Origin: Coenobita brevimanus
Lineage: Eukaryota > Arthropoda > Malacostraca > Decapoda > Coenobitidae
Direction: 5' to 3'
DNA length: 64,000 nucleotides
Assembly: GCA_032717465.1 (NCBI GenBank)
Contig: CM064732.1
Coordinates: forward strand, 24,883,297-24,947,296
Each line of letters begins with the position of its first letter. Position 1 is the stretch's first letter. This document shows, piece by piece, positions 10,309 through 20,984 of the stretch. The notes beneath the pieces are model-generated. The model was not told the origin of the DNA, searched no databases, and saw only the letters and a program-made list of their open reading frames with translations. Made by a program: the position numbers and the translations under genes.

Positions 10309-11433
10309 ACAAGTGCTCATGGGCCCTTCGGGCCCTCTCGCATTTGCTCCTGAGGAGGGCTCCCCCGCTGCATGCTCGCTTTCTTGTTCTTCTCACTCGT
10401 TTCCTCTTGCTTCGCACGCGCATTGCGATCATTTCTGGTAATCCGAGTCACGTTATGTGCTGTTCTAGTCTAACATTGTCACTATCGGCCGTCAAGGTGA
10501 CACCGAAGGGCCCATGATGGTCCTTTTATGTGCTGTTCTAGTCTAACGTTGTCACTTGGATTTTTTGCAGCTAACCAATTGATCGTGTTATTTGCAGCTA
10601 ACCAATTGATCGTGTTATTTGCAGCTAACCAATTGAACGTGTTAGTTGGCCAACCCAAGTTGTCCACAATCAACTCTGATATATAACCACTCAGCCACGG
10701 CAACCGACTGGGCGCCGGGAGCTGCGTTTTTTTTTTTTTTTTTTATCAAACTTTGATTGCTCATTTAATATAATGAAAGTTTTTCAATCATGATAGGACC
10801 AATTTTTTTTACATCAGCGATTTTTTTGCGATTTTTGTGCCAATTTTGATGAGATTTGAATGTGTAGTTTCAGCTACACACAAATAGACACACGGCTACT
10901 GCTATAGTATTTTAGACAAGTGCTTGTGGGCCCTTCAGGCCACTCGCACTTGCTCCTGTGGAGGGCTCACGCTTTCTTGCTAGTTTTCTCGTGCTTCGCA
11001 CTCGTTTCCTCGCGCTTCTCACTCGTTTCCTCGCGCTTCGCACACGCGTTGCGATCATTTCAGGTAGAGTCACGTTTATGTGGTGTTCTAGTTAAACGTT
11101 GTCACTTTGATTTTTTGCAGCTAACCAATTGATCGTGTTATTTGCAGCTTCAGGAATGGATCCCAAGTCGTTAGAATGCAAGTCCGAAATACACACACTG
11201 ACACACGGCTATTGGTACAGTATATTTTAGTTCTAGCTCTGGACAAAAAACTCTACGGAGATCCTATGCCGGGTGCCGGGAGCGGCGTTTTTTGGTCAAA
11301 ATGTGATCGCTCCTTAAATATAGTAAAAGGTTTTCAATTGTGATGAGACCAAGTTTTTTCACATCAGCGATTTTTTTTGCGATTTTTGTGCTAATTTTGG
11401 TGCAATTTGAATGTGTAGTTTCGGCTGCCCAAA

Positions 11434-11516
<83 letters not shown>

Positions 11517-11530
11517 TAGTGCTATAGTAT
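10309..11530. repeat. 607-bp tandem duplication (two diverged copies)
   Basis: Copy 1 begins ACAAGTGCTCATGGGCCCTT at 10309 and copy 2 begins ACAAGTGCTTGTGGGCCCTT at 10916, a spacing of 607 bp. Both contain CTCGTTTCCTC, GATCATTTC, TTTTTTGCAGCTAACCAATT, then CGCCGGGAGC or GTGCCGGGAGC, TCACATCAGCGATTT-like and GAATGTGTAGTTTC segments in the same order. Copy 2 carries a (CA)n expansion near its end (11438-11512). No coding function recognised. Confidence 0.82.
10565..10645. repeat. 27-bp tandem repeat, three units
   Basis: TTGCAGCTAACCAATTGATC starts units at 10565, 10592 and 10619. The third unit has GAAC for GATC. A single unit occurs at the matching place in the second 607-bp copy (~11115), so the triplication arose after the large duplication or was lost there. 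Confidence 0.9.
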
Positions 11531-11572
11531 ATTAGAAGAAAGTATGGAAAAGTGAGACAAAAATAATGACAG

Positions 11573-11663
<91 letters not shown>

Positions 11664-11665
11664 TA
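11438..11665. repeat. (CA)n and compound (CA)n(GA)n microsatellites
   Basis: A (CA)n run at ~11438-11512, then a second compound run of (CA)n followed by (GA)n at ~11576-11660. They create Cys/Val and Thr/His open frames that are not genes. Confidence 0.95.
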
Positions 11666-11739
11666 ACAACCTGAACTCTCTCCCACTATAACAACGCACC
11701 TTCCTTGCTGAATTTAACTTCATGCTCTGCATCATACTG

Positions 11740-12167
11740 TGTCCCTCTGCACTCTTATCATCCCCCTTTCCATCCAAGCATACCCTGATAATATGCCCTA
11801 TCTCTTTTTTCGTTTTCTTCCATCACTATCCCTCCCTCCCTCCCTCCTAGTCACTTTCTGTCTTCCTTCTTTCTTTCCTTCCAGATTCTCCTCCCTCCTT
11901 CCTTTCCCTCTCTTGTTTCTCCACTTTTCCTCCCTCCTTTCTCCCCTCCCCTCCCTACATCATTTCTGTCACCTCCCCTCCCCCTTATCATTTCTCTGGC
12001 AAGCCCAGTCTCCCCTCTACATTCCTATATCTTTCCCCCCCTTCTTTCCCTTCCGTCCCTCCGTCCCTCTTTAGTTTTTTTTTTTTTTTTTTTTTTTTTT
12101 AAGCCTCATGCAAGTCCCTCTCTCCTCGCTATTTCTTCCCACTTTTCCACCTGTTCTATCTTTCCCT

Positions 12168-12215
<48 letters not shown>
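11740..12215. other. Pyrimidine-rich tract with poly(T) and (CT)n
   Basis: C/T-rich plus strand (CCCTCCCTCC-type runs), poly(T) at ~12074-12100 and (CT)n at ~12168-12213. The 111-codon plus-strand frame here is Ser/Leu/Pro-rich and compositional. Confidence 0.75.
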
Positions 12216-12219
<4 letters not shown>

Positions 12220-12239
12220 TTTGCCGTATCTCGTGAAAG

Positions 12240-12678
12240 ATATAAATACTATACCCTATAAAATTTTAATGAAAGGAAAGCAGGAAGACATGTGACTTCT
12301 GCGAATTTACACTTTTCATTAGTCATAGCGTATTTGGGAACATCTTCCTTACAGACTTGGCGGTCTTATCGTATAAATAGGAACGTATCTGGGTTTTCAA
12401 GAAATATTTGCCCATTTACGGAACGGTATTAGCCTTCATGAAGGAAGTTTTTCTGAGTATATATAGGGAGAACTCTATTGGAGTACACAAAGAGAAATGA
12501 CAATTGTATCGTCAGACATGTGTGCAAATAATGGAAGATTGTTTTTACTGTATATGAAAACATGTGCGTAGATTTAGGGATTTATTAGAATATACTCTAC
12601 TTAGAAAGAAATTTGCGTACATAAATGGAAGCATCCTTAAATATGAAGAGAGACTTACTTATATATTGTAGGGCATTT

Positions 12679-12680
<2 letters not shown>
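12240..12680. other. No recognisable feature
   Basis: Ordinary AT-rich sequence between the (CT)n tract and a (CA)n/(TA)n run at ~12683-12718. I see no coding motif, inverted repeat or known element. Confidence 0.5.
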
Positions 12681-12718
<38 letters not shown>

Positions 12719-12719
<1 letters not shown>

Positions 12720-14640
12720 ATGCAAAGAAGAAGGAGCCAAAGGCCAGGAGCCAGCAAATTATTCCATCTAAGAAAAAACTAAAACAAGATAACAGAGAGC
12801 CAAATTCAAAATCCGTTCATCTCGAGATGCCTGGATGCGCTGAGTTTGAAAGACTGGAGATCATAGGCAGTAGGAAATACAGACAGAGGTTGATCTGTTG
12901 CATACATGAAGAGCTGGAAGTAACGGTTAACTCCTGCATTGGAGAGTTGGACAGAAAAAGGATGAGAGTGTTGCTAGATGGGTGCTACTCACCAGCCATG
13001 GTGGAGGAGGGATGCAAGCAGACAGTTCACAGGAGCAATGACAACTGAAGAAGCGACAGAAAAGAAATAAAGATTCAACTGTGTGGCGAAGAGGCAGAGG
13101 TTGAAGGAAGTCAGTAAGAGGACGCGTGTTAATGAGACGAAAAGCATTTGACTCCTTGTTGAGAACAGCTACATGCGAGGAGGCTCCCCACACAAGAGAG
13201 TTATACTCCAAAAAGGGACGAATATAACCCGGGAATAAAGTCAACAGTTGTGCAGGGGTAAAGAAGGCATGAAGTCGTCTTAGGACACCTAATCTCTTGG
13301 ATGCAGATTTTACAAGAGTGGTAATATGTTCTTTCTAGGATTAATCCCGAGAGTACGAAAACCCAAATATATTTAAAGATGATGCAGGATTCAGCTAAAT
13401 ATAGTTTAAAAATTAGAGGGTACTCCTTGGGATGATTTTGTTGGGTTGATAAATGTAAGAATTGAGTTTTTGTTGCATTAAAAAAGGCAAGATTATTTTT
13501 ACCGCAATCAGAGATAAGAGCTAAGTCAGACATTAAGTGTGTCATACCCTCATCCCTTGTTTGTTGAAGTAACTGCTGAGATGGATGCCTCGGGAAGCAA
13601 ATGGAAAGGTGAAGGGTAAAGTCATCAGCATATGACTGGGTAGGGTTAGATGTACTGCTAAGAAGGTCACTGATGAATAAAAGGAAGAGAGTAGGTGATA
13701 CGACAGAGCCCTGAGGAACAACACTATTGATAGCTCTAGGAGAAGAACGATGGTCGTTCACTACAGTTGCTAGAGAATGACCAGAGGGGAAGCAAGACGT
13801 GAAGGCACAGACAGTGGGATAGAAACCGTAAGTGGGCAATTTGGAAATTAAAGGAGTTATGCCAGACTCGATCGAAAGCCATTAAGATGTCAGGTGGAAT
13901 AACGAAGCTTTTGCCAGTCCCAAAAGGAGGAAGACCAGGAGTCTGAAAAGTGGGTGAAAAGATCGCCACAGGAGCGCCCCTTGTGGAACCCATACTGACG
14001 ATCAGAAAAGTGATTGTGAAAGGAAAGGTGCTCCATTTTTTTTTTTAAAGAATAGACTCGAAAACATTTGAAACACAGGATGTTAAAGCCATTGGACGAT
14101 AGTTAGAGTGATGGGAATAGTCACCCTTCCTTGGGACAGACTGAATGATAGCAAATTTCCAGTAACAAGGAAAGGTGCAAGTTGATAGACAAAGGCGAAA
14201 GAATCTACCTAAACGGGGTGCAAGCACAGTAGCACAGTTCTTGAGGACAACAGCAGGGACTCCATCAGGCCCATATGCATTGTTTGTATTGAGTCCAGTG
14301 AGGGCAGAAAATACAACAATTGAAGAAAATTTTATGTCAGTCATAAGGAAGTCAGAGGGGGGAAGTGATGGAGGGACAGCACCTGAATCTTCTATGTTGG
14401 AATTGGAGGAGAAAGTCTACGTGAAGAGTTCTGCTTTATCAGTAGAAGAAATAGCTACAGTGTAATCAGAATAGAAAAGAGGAAGGAATGACGATAAGGT
14501 AATGATGTTAGAAAGGTTTTTAGTAAGGTGCCAGAAGGAGCGGGAGGAATTCAAGTTGGAGAGTTCAGAGCATTTAGTGCAAATGAAATCATTTTTAGCA
14601 AAGCTAGTTACAGACTTAGCCCGATTCCGGTCTAACAAGG
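12719..14640 (-). mobile_element. JKY-1 copy B1: 5'-truncated Jockey/CR1-group retrotransposon
   Basis: Minus-strand frames give, in order, RNRAKSVTSFAKNDF (~14630), AYGPDGVPAVVLKN and NYRPMALTSCVSNVFESIL (14045-14344), a motif-A region (LMAFDRVWH, ~13890), VVPQGSVVSPTLFLLFISD, and SYADDFTLHLSI (catalytic YADD, ~13610-13640), then the tail GLYSSLFGV. This is the RT of a non-LTR element related to Jockey/CR1, with several frameshifts. The 3' end (~12719-12745) carries the family motif GGCTCCTTCTTC (minus sense) and runs into (TA)n(TG)n. The endonuclease half is missing. Compare the fuller copy at 32838-38853. Confidence 0.85.
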
Positions 14641-14689
14641 AACTGTTTCCCCATTTTTTCCCGAATGTTATTTACAGTTGGGCAAACAT

Positions 14690-15125
14690 AAGGTAAATTT
14701 TCGACAAATGCATTTCTTGGACTATTTAGTTCTTCACGCTTTCACTATACCTTGGGAAAATAGGTTTGCCTCAAGCTCAACACACATAACATTTATAAAA
14801 CATATAGATGGCGTTCCCAGATGTATGATTTTCCTGCTATTAAAATTATAGCAGGCTGAGTTGTGGTAAGTTAGGTTGGGCTGTGATACGTTATGTGGTG
14901 TTAAGAAAGGTAGATAAATTGTAAATTAGCCTGGTTAGGCTAGGTTGGGCTAGAAAAAATGAAATCTTAGTAATATAAATTATTGATACTAGACAGATAT
15001 GGTCTTTCTAAGAAGGCTACACGTGGCGGACGGAGGTTGTACAGAAATTTTTTTTTTGGCAAACCAAGATACAAAAAGAGATGTTTGACGAAGGACAATA
15101 AACCAACATACAGAGTTCTAGTGAC
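14690..15125. other. Unassigned sequence with TTAGGTTGGG-like degenerate repeats
   Basis: Contains GTTAGGTTGGGCTG and GGTTAGGCTAGGTTGGG near 14868-14950, loosely like arthropod TTAGG telomere repeats but too few and too divergent to call. No coding sequence recognised. Confidence 0.4.
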
Positions 15126-15130
15126 GTCGA

Positions 15131-15131
15131 A

Positions 15132-15174
<43 letters not shown>
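15131..15174. repeat. Compound (TG)n(AG)n microsatellite
   Basis: TG repeat passing directly into an AG repeat. Confidence 0.95.
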
Positions 15175-15175
<1 letters not shown>

Positions 15176-15325
15176 GAATGGAAAACATGTAAGTAGAGTA
15201 CGAGAATGTTAGTCAAACACCAGCAAATAGATACACAAATGGATAACCTTAAAAACAATATGATATTTCACCGTCCCAGCTCAGCCCCAGAAACTCCATC
15301 TCTTCAAGACCCCATATTCCCCTCC

Positions 15326-15341
15326 CCCCCCCCCCCCCCCC
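15326..15341. repeat. Poly(C) run
   Basis: Uninterrupted C run of about 16 bases preceded by CCCCTCC, followed by CGTCAGGC. Confidence 0.9.
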
Positions 15342-15405
15342 GTCAGGCATAAGACAGGATTTTGATCGAAGTTGCCCAACATATTTTCTCACGTGCAATT
15401 GAATA

Positions 15406-15407
<2 letters not shown>

Positions 15408-15449
<42 letters not shown>
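15408..15449. repeat. (TG)n microsatellite
   Basis: About 20 TG units. Flanking frames reading through it (Cys/Val) are not genes. Confidence 0.95.
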
Positions 15450-15451
<2 letters not shown>

Positions 15452-16750
15452 TCAGGCGCGAGGGAGCTGGTAGGGATTTCAATTATTCGAGTTCCGTGCC
15501 GTTTCCCTTTACTGCAAATGAACGCGTTTGCCTTCTGTTGTTGTTTTCTCACCGTCTCCTCCTATCATTCCGGATACCCTAAACCCCTTCACCACGAGGA
15601 TCTCATGTATATGTTACTCTTGGTGCCTGCGGAGGACTTTATTAAATTTGAAAGAGACTTGCTGGATCTAATGAGTTAAAGATAAAAATTCTTAACACTT
15701 TTCTCTGTTATGTTTACTTGTTTAATGGTAGCACTGCTTAATAAAGTATCGTTATCGTGGTGAAGAGATTAACCCTCTTTCTGCAAAATATTAAGTTTGT
15801 GTGCATGTTTGTTTCAGAGAAACCTAACATTCTATTCTGCGAACAAATTGCTATTTTACTTTAGCTAAAAATCCTTTTGGTAGGATGACTGCTTTTCTAA
15901 TTCATTGCTGCAACCCCCAAATCATCTTATTCGCCTTGAAGAGGTATCACGTACTAAAAGACTTATGTAGCCTTCATTAACCCCTTTAATATGAAAGCGA
16001 ATTTTTACCGCACGCTAAAATTGTGGGTAAAGTTTTAGATCAGGCTTGTGGGGGGGGGGGGCGCTTCGGGACCCATATTTTGAAAGCCTTGACCTCTATA
16101 TCTAATTTTTGTAGCCTGATAGCAGTTGATTATATATGGGTCAAGTTCACTTATCAAGGTCAATGGAATGAAAAGAACTACCTTCTTCTCGCTGGCACTG
16201 TAATTGCAATTTGTTCTTGCTACCTCCAAGCGATTATATTCCGTATTAGAGACCGATCGAAGTGAAGCTCTTAGAAATACTTCATTAACCACTAAGGCGT
16301 CTATATATATCCTATTATCGCCTCCTTATGCAGCATAGGGGATATGTTCGTATTGAATGGTCTTAAGACATTTTTCGTCAACCATTTCACTATTATGACG
16401 TCATGTGTTTGTGTGGGAAGGGAGGGGCGGTATTCGCGAGAACTCTAAATGTTTTTATTCAGCGGTGAGGACTCTAGTAAAACTGGTTCGGTAGTCTCCA
16501 GCGGCATCTTTCAGGACTAAGATGTCTATACAGTATTTGTACTATCAGTACACGCAATTATAATTTTTCATTCAATTCATGTAAGATCTTTCATACTGAT
16601 ATGCAGCGCATATTTCTCTGATCTCTGAGGAGATAATATTACTTCCCATGTAAAACTAACATCATTGAGACTGGGTTCCTTGCCCTTTTAGGCACTAAAC
16701 AATTGCTGTCTCTATACACGGGCCTTATTGGTCATTTCGTAGAGTACAGC
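15450..16750. other. No supported gene
   Basis: About 1.3 kb of mixed sequence. A plus-strand frame at 16023-16265 (80 codons, with hydrophobic LLLAGTVIAICSCYL) and one at 15362-15679 have no recognised family, conserved motif or initiation context. I do not call them genes. Confidence 0.45.
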
Positions 16751-16751
16751 A

Positions 16752-16755
<4 letters not shown>

Positions 16756-16813
<58 letters not shown>

Positions 16814-16824
16814 TGTGTGTGTGT
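16756..16824. repeat. (TG)n microsatellite
   Basis: Over 30 TG units with a few interruptions near the 3' end. Confidence 0.95.
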
Positions 16825-17198
16825 TGTCAAACGCAGTTTGTCTCATATGCTCCCCTACTCTCCGTCACTCCCTTCGGTCTTCCTCTCTTCACCACAGCAT
16901 TGCATCCCTCCCACTTTGCTATAGCCGTCGCACTGGCAAATGCTCTACTGTACTCTGTTTAAGCCTGGTGGGGGGAGGGGAGGGCAGTAACACTCATTTG
17001 TCGATTTTTTTTTTTTTTGTCCATCTGTCTATTTGTAATGTTTTCTTTAATGTTGAGTTCTGGAACAGTTTTCTTCGGCCTGTTTCCTCCCTACCCATGA
17101 CCTGCATTCTGCTTAACGCAATGAGCACTGGTATCTGTGAATGAACAGATTTTTGACCAGGGTAATTTCATCTTCGACTTTTCTGAAGCGAAGATTCT

Positions 17199-17541
17199 CC
17201 CTACTACCTGTCGGTTCTATGGCCTGGCTCCTTCTGATCTCAGAATCCTACATTCTGGTGTAGCAGGGGTCGTGTCACGTGTGTTACACTGTTGTTGAAA
17301 TGTTCTAGAAGCCTGTGTGTGAGTATGTTTGTATGTGTGTGTATGGTTACGAGGCGCTGCTCATGTGCCTATCAAGCATTCCTTGAGTTAGAGTGTGTAA
17401 GCATGTTTACCCTTGCTCGATTCTCGCTGACACACTACCTATCTCATCCCCTGACTTGCTGCTTCTATCTATCTATCTATCTATTTATCTATTCACCATG
17501 CTATCTATTATGATTTGTAATTATAATATGGAGTCCTGACA
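17199..17541 (+). repeat. Direct repeat, copy 1 (candidate LTR-like)
   Basis: Shares near-identical sequence with 20427-20733: CTACTACCTGTCG start, CTTCTGATCTCAGAATCCTA, TTGAAATGTTCTAG, GCATTCCTTGAGTTAGAGTG, a TATC run, and TATGGAGTCCTGACA end. It has a ~30-bp segment absent from copy 2 (GGTTACGAGGCGCTGC, ~17345). A TGTCGG...CCTGACA span inside it (17209-17541) looks like LTR termini, but the match extends outside TG on the 5' side and no target duplication is seen, so an LTR pair is not established. Confidence 0.7.
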
Positions 17542-17890
17542 TCGCTCGGTCACGTAGCTGGAGGTCCTCTGACAGCAATCATCATTGACATATGCTAATC
17601 TGTTAGTACATAATATTGATTATAATACTGTATACATATAATATTCATGTTAATATTGTAATGGTTCAGTAATATTATATGCTAAACAAATTGTATACAT
17701 AACTGAGCAAATTCAATATGATTAAATTGGTTGTTGTATGACATTTTGTAAGATGTGTATGTATAACAGACATACACATATAATTGTGCAATGGTAATAC
17801 TGATAGGTCATTACATTACATATGGAGTTGTCCCTAATATTTCATCTAACTTGTATGATGATTCTGGTAATACAGAATTGTGGTAAAATT

Positions 17891-18300
17891 GTATGACTTG
17901 TTACATAATATTGTAGTAACACTGTAGTAATAACTGTAAAATTGTATGACTTGTTACATAATATTGTAGTAACATTGTAGTAATAATTGTAACATCGTAT
18001 GACTTGTTACATAATATTGGAGTAATGCATAATTGTGTTGGCCTTATAATTGTAGTTACATTTTGATAATGCAACTTTTACATAATTGTGTTTGCCTTAT
18101 AACTGTAGTTACATTTTGTTAATGCAACTGTTACATAATTGTGTTGGCCTTATAATTGTAGTTACATTTTGTTAATGCAACTGTTACATGTTTGTGTTGG
18201 CCTTATAATTGTAGTTACATTTTGTTAATGCAACTGTTACATAATTGTTACATATTGTTTGTAGTTACATAATTGTAGCAAGTGTAACATAATGCAATCG
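17891..18300. repeat. AT-rich tandem array with 53-bp period
   Basis: GTATGACTTGTTACATAATA starts at 17891, 17944 and 17997. CATAATTGTGTT or variants start at 18028, 18081, 18134, 18187 and 18240. Both series step by exactly 53 bp, so they are two variants of one minisatellite. TTACATAAT is common to both. Confidence 0.88.
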
Positions 18301-18359
18301 TTTGTCGTTACATAATTGTTACATATTATTTGTAGTTACATAATTGTAATAATTGCAGT

Positions 18360-19980
18360 CCTGACATCGAATCCGGTCATGCTGCGGTCGATGATAGTGA
18401 TGATGTGCCATGCCACTTGCTTGTGGAGACAACAATTTGCTTTTTGTTTCACTTATAGAAGGAGTTTATGTGGTATTTTGGCATTTGTAGTAACACGCTT
18501 ATTTTCATTTGCTTATGTGATCTTACCCTACTTCTTTTTTTTTTTTTTGTATGTATTGATTTTCTATTGTTTGTTTTTCTTCGTTTGTCTATGCTTTTTC
18601 GGTTTTGTCCGAGGTTGCATAATTGATGGCTAATTCCCTTGGGACCCTTTTTAAAGGTTTAGTTTATATTGCACAGATATTACTGAAAATGATATTATAT
18701 AGCCCCATATTTTATAATTTTATATAAAAAATATATATACACTATATACAGTATTAACTATATACACTATTAACTATATACACTGACTTGTTGTTCACTT
18801 GTACCTATCCTGGGCAATATATGTGTCAGCACTGTGTGGAAATCTTTGTCTTCACGATTGTGTTGAAGATGTTCATTCTTGCTAATGTCATTTGTGTTGG
18901 CCATTTTTTTTTTTCTTTTCTTGGTTTTCCTTGTAACTTATAATCTCTGTTTCCACTAGGTAACTTTAATTAATAAATGTTTAATACAGTTCTTTTGATC
19001 GCTCACTGAGCAGCTGTGATAGTATATTTTCTTTATTACTTTGTTGATGTAATAATGTATAGCTGTATGTATGAAACACGTATTTTATGTAGGTATAAAT
19101 GGTAACACTCGGTGGGAGTAAATAACTGCTATAATAAATGAATCAATATTTACAGTGTAGAATATTTATTGTTGGTGATTATTTATTGTTTGAGTTATGC
19201 AGATAATTGAAGTAAGTATGTGTACGTAAGTTGTAACTATGTTTGTAAATATGTTTGTGCAAAATGTGTTGTCTATCACTGTGTCTATCACTGTGTATTG
19301 TATAAATGAAGTAACTATGTAACTCACTAATTTTTACCGTGGTGGGAATGGTGTGAGTGGTGTTGCACGTGGTGATAGCGTTGTTCTTATGGTGACGTCG
19401 ACTTCCCACACTGGTAGCTGTGGTGAGTAAATGAGTAGCGATGAGTAACTTCAGTGAGGAGAAGTGAGTAATATGAGTTGTGAATATGGGCTTGGTATTT
19501 GCTTCGTCGTCTTGACCTCGCACTCCTGCGTCAGCGGTGGAGGTTGAATGGAGGTAGGAGAGAGAGGAGGGTGAGATCAGGTGTTTGTGAGTTGTGAGTC
19601 GTGTCTCGCTCTTCGTTTGTTTGTTTTGTTTTTCTTTCTCGATGTATTCTCTGTCCTTTTCTCTTGTGATTTACTCGTTGTGGGATGAAGACTGCCACTA
19701 CTTGTAGGTGCGTGTAGATGATTATACAGAGTTGTTACTTGTAGTCTGATGAACGATGTTGTTGTTGTAGTTCGTTGGTTCGTCGTAGAAATTGCAAGAT
19801 TGTTTGTATCAATATTTTGTTAAACTACTGGCAAGGAGTCGTGTGACCACTTCTACATCAGTGTGATGATCGGGGAGACGGAGGGGGGGGTTGGAGAGAA
19901 TACTGTCAGGAGTTGGTTGTGAGTTGTTGGTTGTAAGAGGTATTTTTTTTTTTTAATCTTGATAATATGGAATCAACTGT
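18360..19980. other. AT-rich non-coding stretch
   Basis: Contains CAGTCCTGACATCG at ~18356, echoing the end of the direct repeat at 17541, several poly(T) runs and TATATACACTATA-type repeats near 18730-18785. The frame at 18316-18633 is Phe/Ile-rich and compositional. No gene supported. Confidence 0.5.
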
Positions 19981-19982
19981 AC

Positions 19983-20095
19983 ACTCGTAGACTCGTAGGC
20001 TCGTAGGCTTGTAGACTCGTAGACTCGTAGGCTTGTAGGCACGTAGGCTTGTAGACTCATAGGCTTGTAGGTTTGTAGGCTTGTAGATTCGTAGA
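19983..20095. repeat. 8-bp tandem repeat, RCTYGTAG, about 14 units
   Basis: Units alternate between ACTCGTAG and GCTTGTAG with a few variants (GCACGTAG, GTTTGTAG, ATTCGTAG). Fixed 8-bp period. Confidence 0.92.
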
Positions 20096-20426
20096 CGAGG
20101 TTCGTACGTTTGTTGCCGCCATATCTTACAGCAACTTTGTAAGTTCTTTGTAGTGTGTTTTGTAGATCAGTTATACATATATCAGACTCGTGGAGAAGCG
20201 GTTGTTATGCGTGAGTAGTTTTGTAAGGAGATAATCTTAGTTCCCTTTTGTCATGCAATGACAGGAGAGGTAAAGATTAGTATGGGACTATTTTTATTTG
20301 TCTTGGAATTATTAACAAAGTCTCTCACACACAAGTGAAGTGTACATGTAGAGTCCCGCGAGGTACCTCCTGTCTTGCTCTCTCTCTCTCTCTTCCACCC
20401 TCTCACCCATGTTGCTAGTCTCCTTC

Positions 20427-20733
20427 TCCTACTACCTGTCGATTCTATGGCCTGTCTCCTTCTGATCTCAGAATCCTACAGTCTGGTGTAGCGGGGGTCG
20501 TGTCACATGTGTTACACTGTTGTTGAAATGTTCTAGTAGCCTGTGTGTGAGTATGTGTGTATGTGTGTGTAGCATTCCTTGAGTTAGAGTGTGTAAGCAT
20601 GTTTACCCTTGCTCGATTCTCGCTGACACACTACCTATCTCATCCCCTGACTTGCTGCTTCTATCTGTCTATCTATCTATCTATTCATCATGCTATCTGT
20701 TATGATTTGTAATTATACTATGGAGTCCTGACA
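20427..20733 (+). repeat. Direct repeat, copy 2
   Basis: Second copy of the 17199-17541 sequence in the same orientation, lacking the ~30-bp internal segment. It ends at GGAGTCCTGACA and is then followed by unrelated sequence (TGTGTGTAATTC). The interval between copies (~2.9 kb) has no transposon protein. Confidence 0.72.
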
Positions 20734-20980
20734 TGTGTGTAATTCACCGGGTCGGTCAGGATCACTTGATGGTCGTGATGGTCAGCTTTTACCCTCCCAG
20801 AAGGGAGCTGAGAGCTCATATAGTCCGATCTAAGGGCAAGGCTGTGACCTTCACACACGCACACACCCGTTCCCTTGCTCAAGGGGGACAGTAACCACCC
20901 ACTTCGTCAGTGAAACTTTTCACCTGAGCAAGGCGCGAACTCCCGTCCACCAGTTTGCATGTGTGTGTGTGTGTGTGTGT
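20734..20980. repeat. Unclassified dispersed-repeat-like segment
   Basis: Sequence from ATTCACCGGGTCGGTCAGG to GAACTCCCGTCCACC sits between the direct repeat and the CR1-1 3' end. On the minus strand GGGAGTTCGCGCC loosely resembles a tRNA B box, which hints at a SINE, but no matching A box or second copy in the window supports this. Confidence 0.3.
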
Positions 20981-20984
20981 GTGT

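Noticed and set aside
14868..14950. Interstitial telomeric (TTAGG)n repeat
   Set aside because: Only a few degenerate TTAGGTTGGG-like units; not a run.
15362..15679. 105-codon plus-strand frame ending AEDFIKFERDLLDLMS
   Set aside because: Starts inside (TG)n; the remaining ~70 codons have no recognised family or splice context.
18316..18633. 105-codon Phe/Ile-rich plus-strand frame, membrane-protein-like
   Set aside because: T-rich DNA yields hydrophobic peptides by composition; no conserved motif.
17209..20733. Complete LTR retrotransposon
   Set aside because: No gag/pol, no target duplication, and the repeat match extends outside the TG terminus. Kept only as a direct repeat.
20880..20965. 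tRNA-derived SINE with a B-box-like GGGAGTTCGCGCC
   Set aside because: No A box at proper spacing, no second copy and no clear tail in the window.
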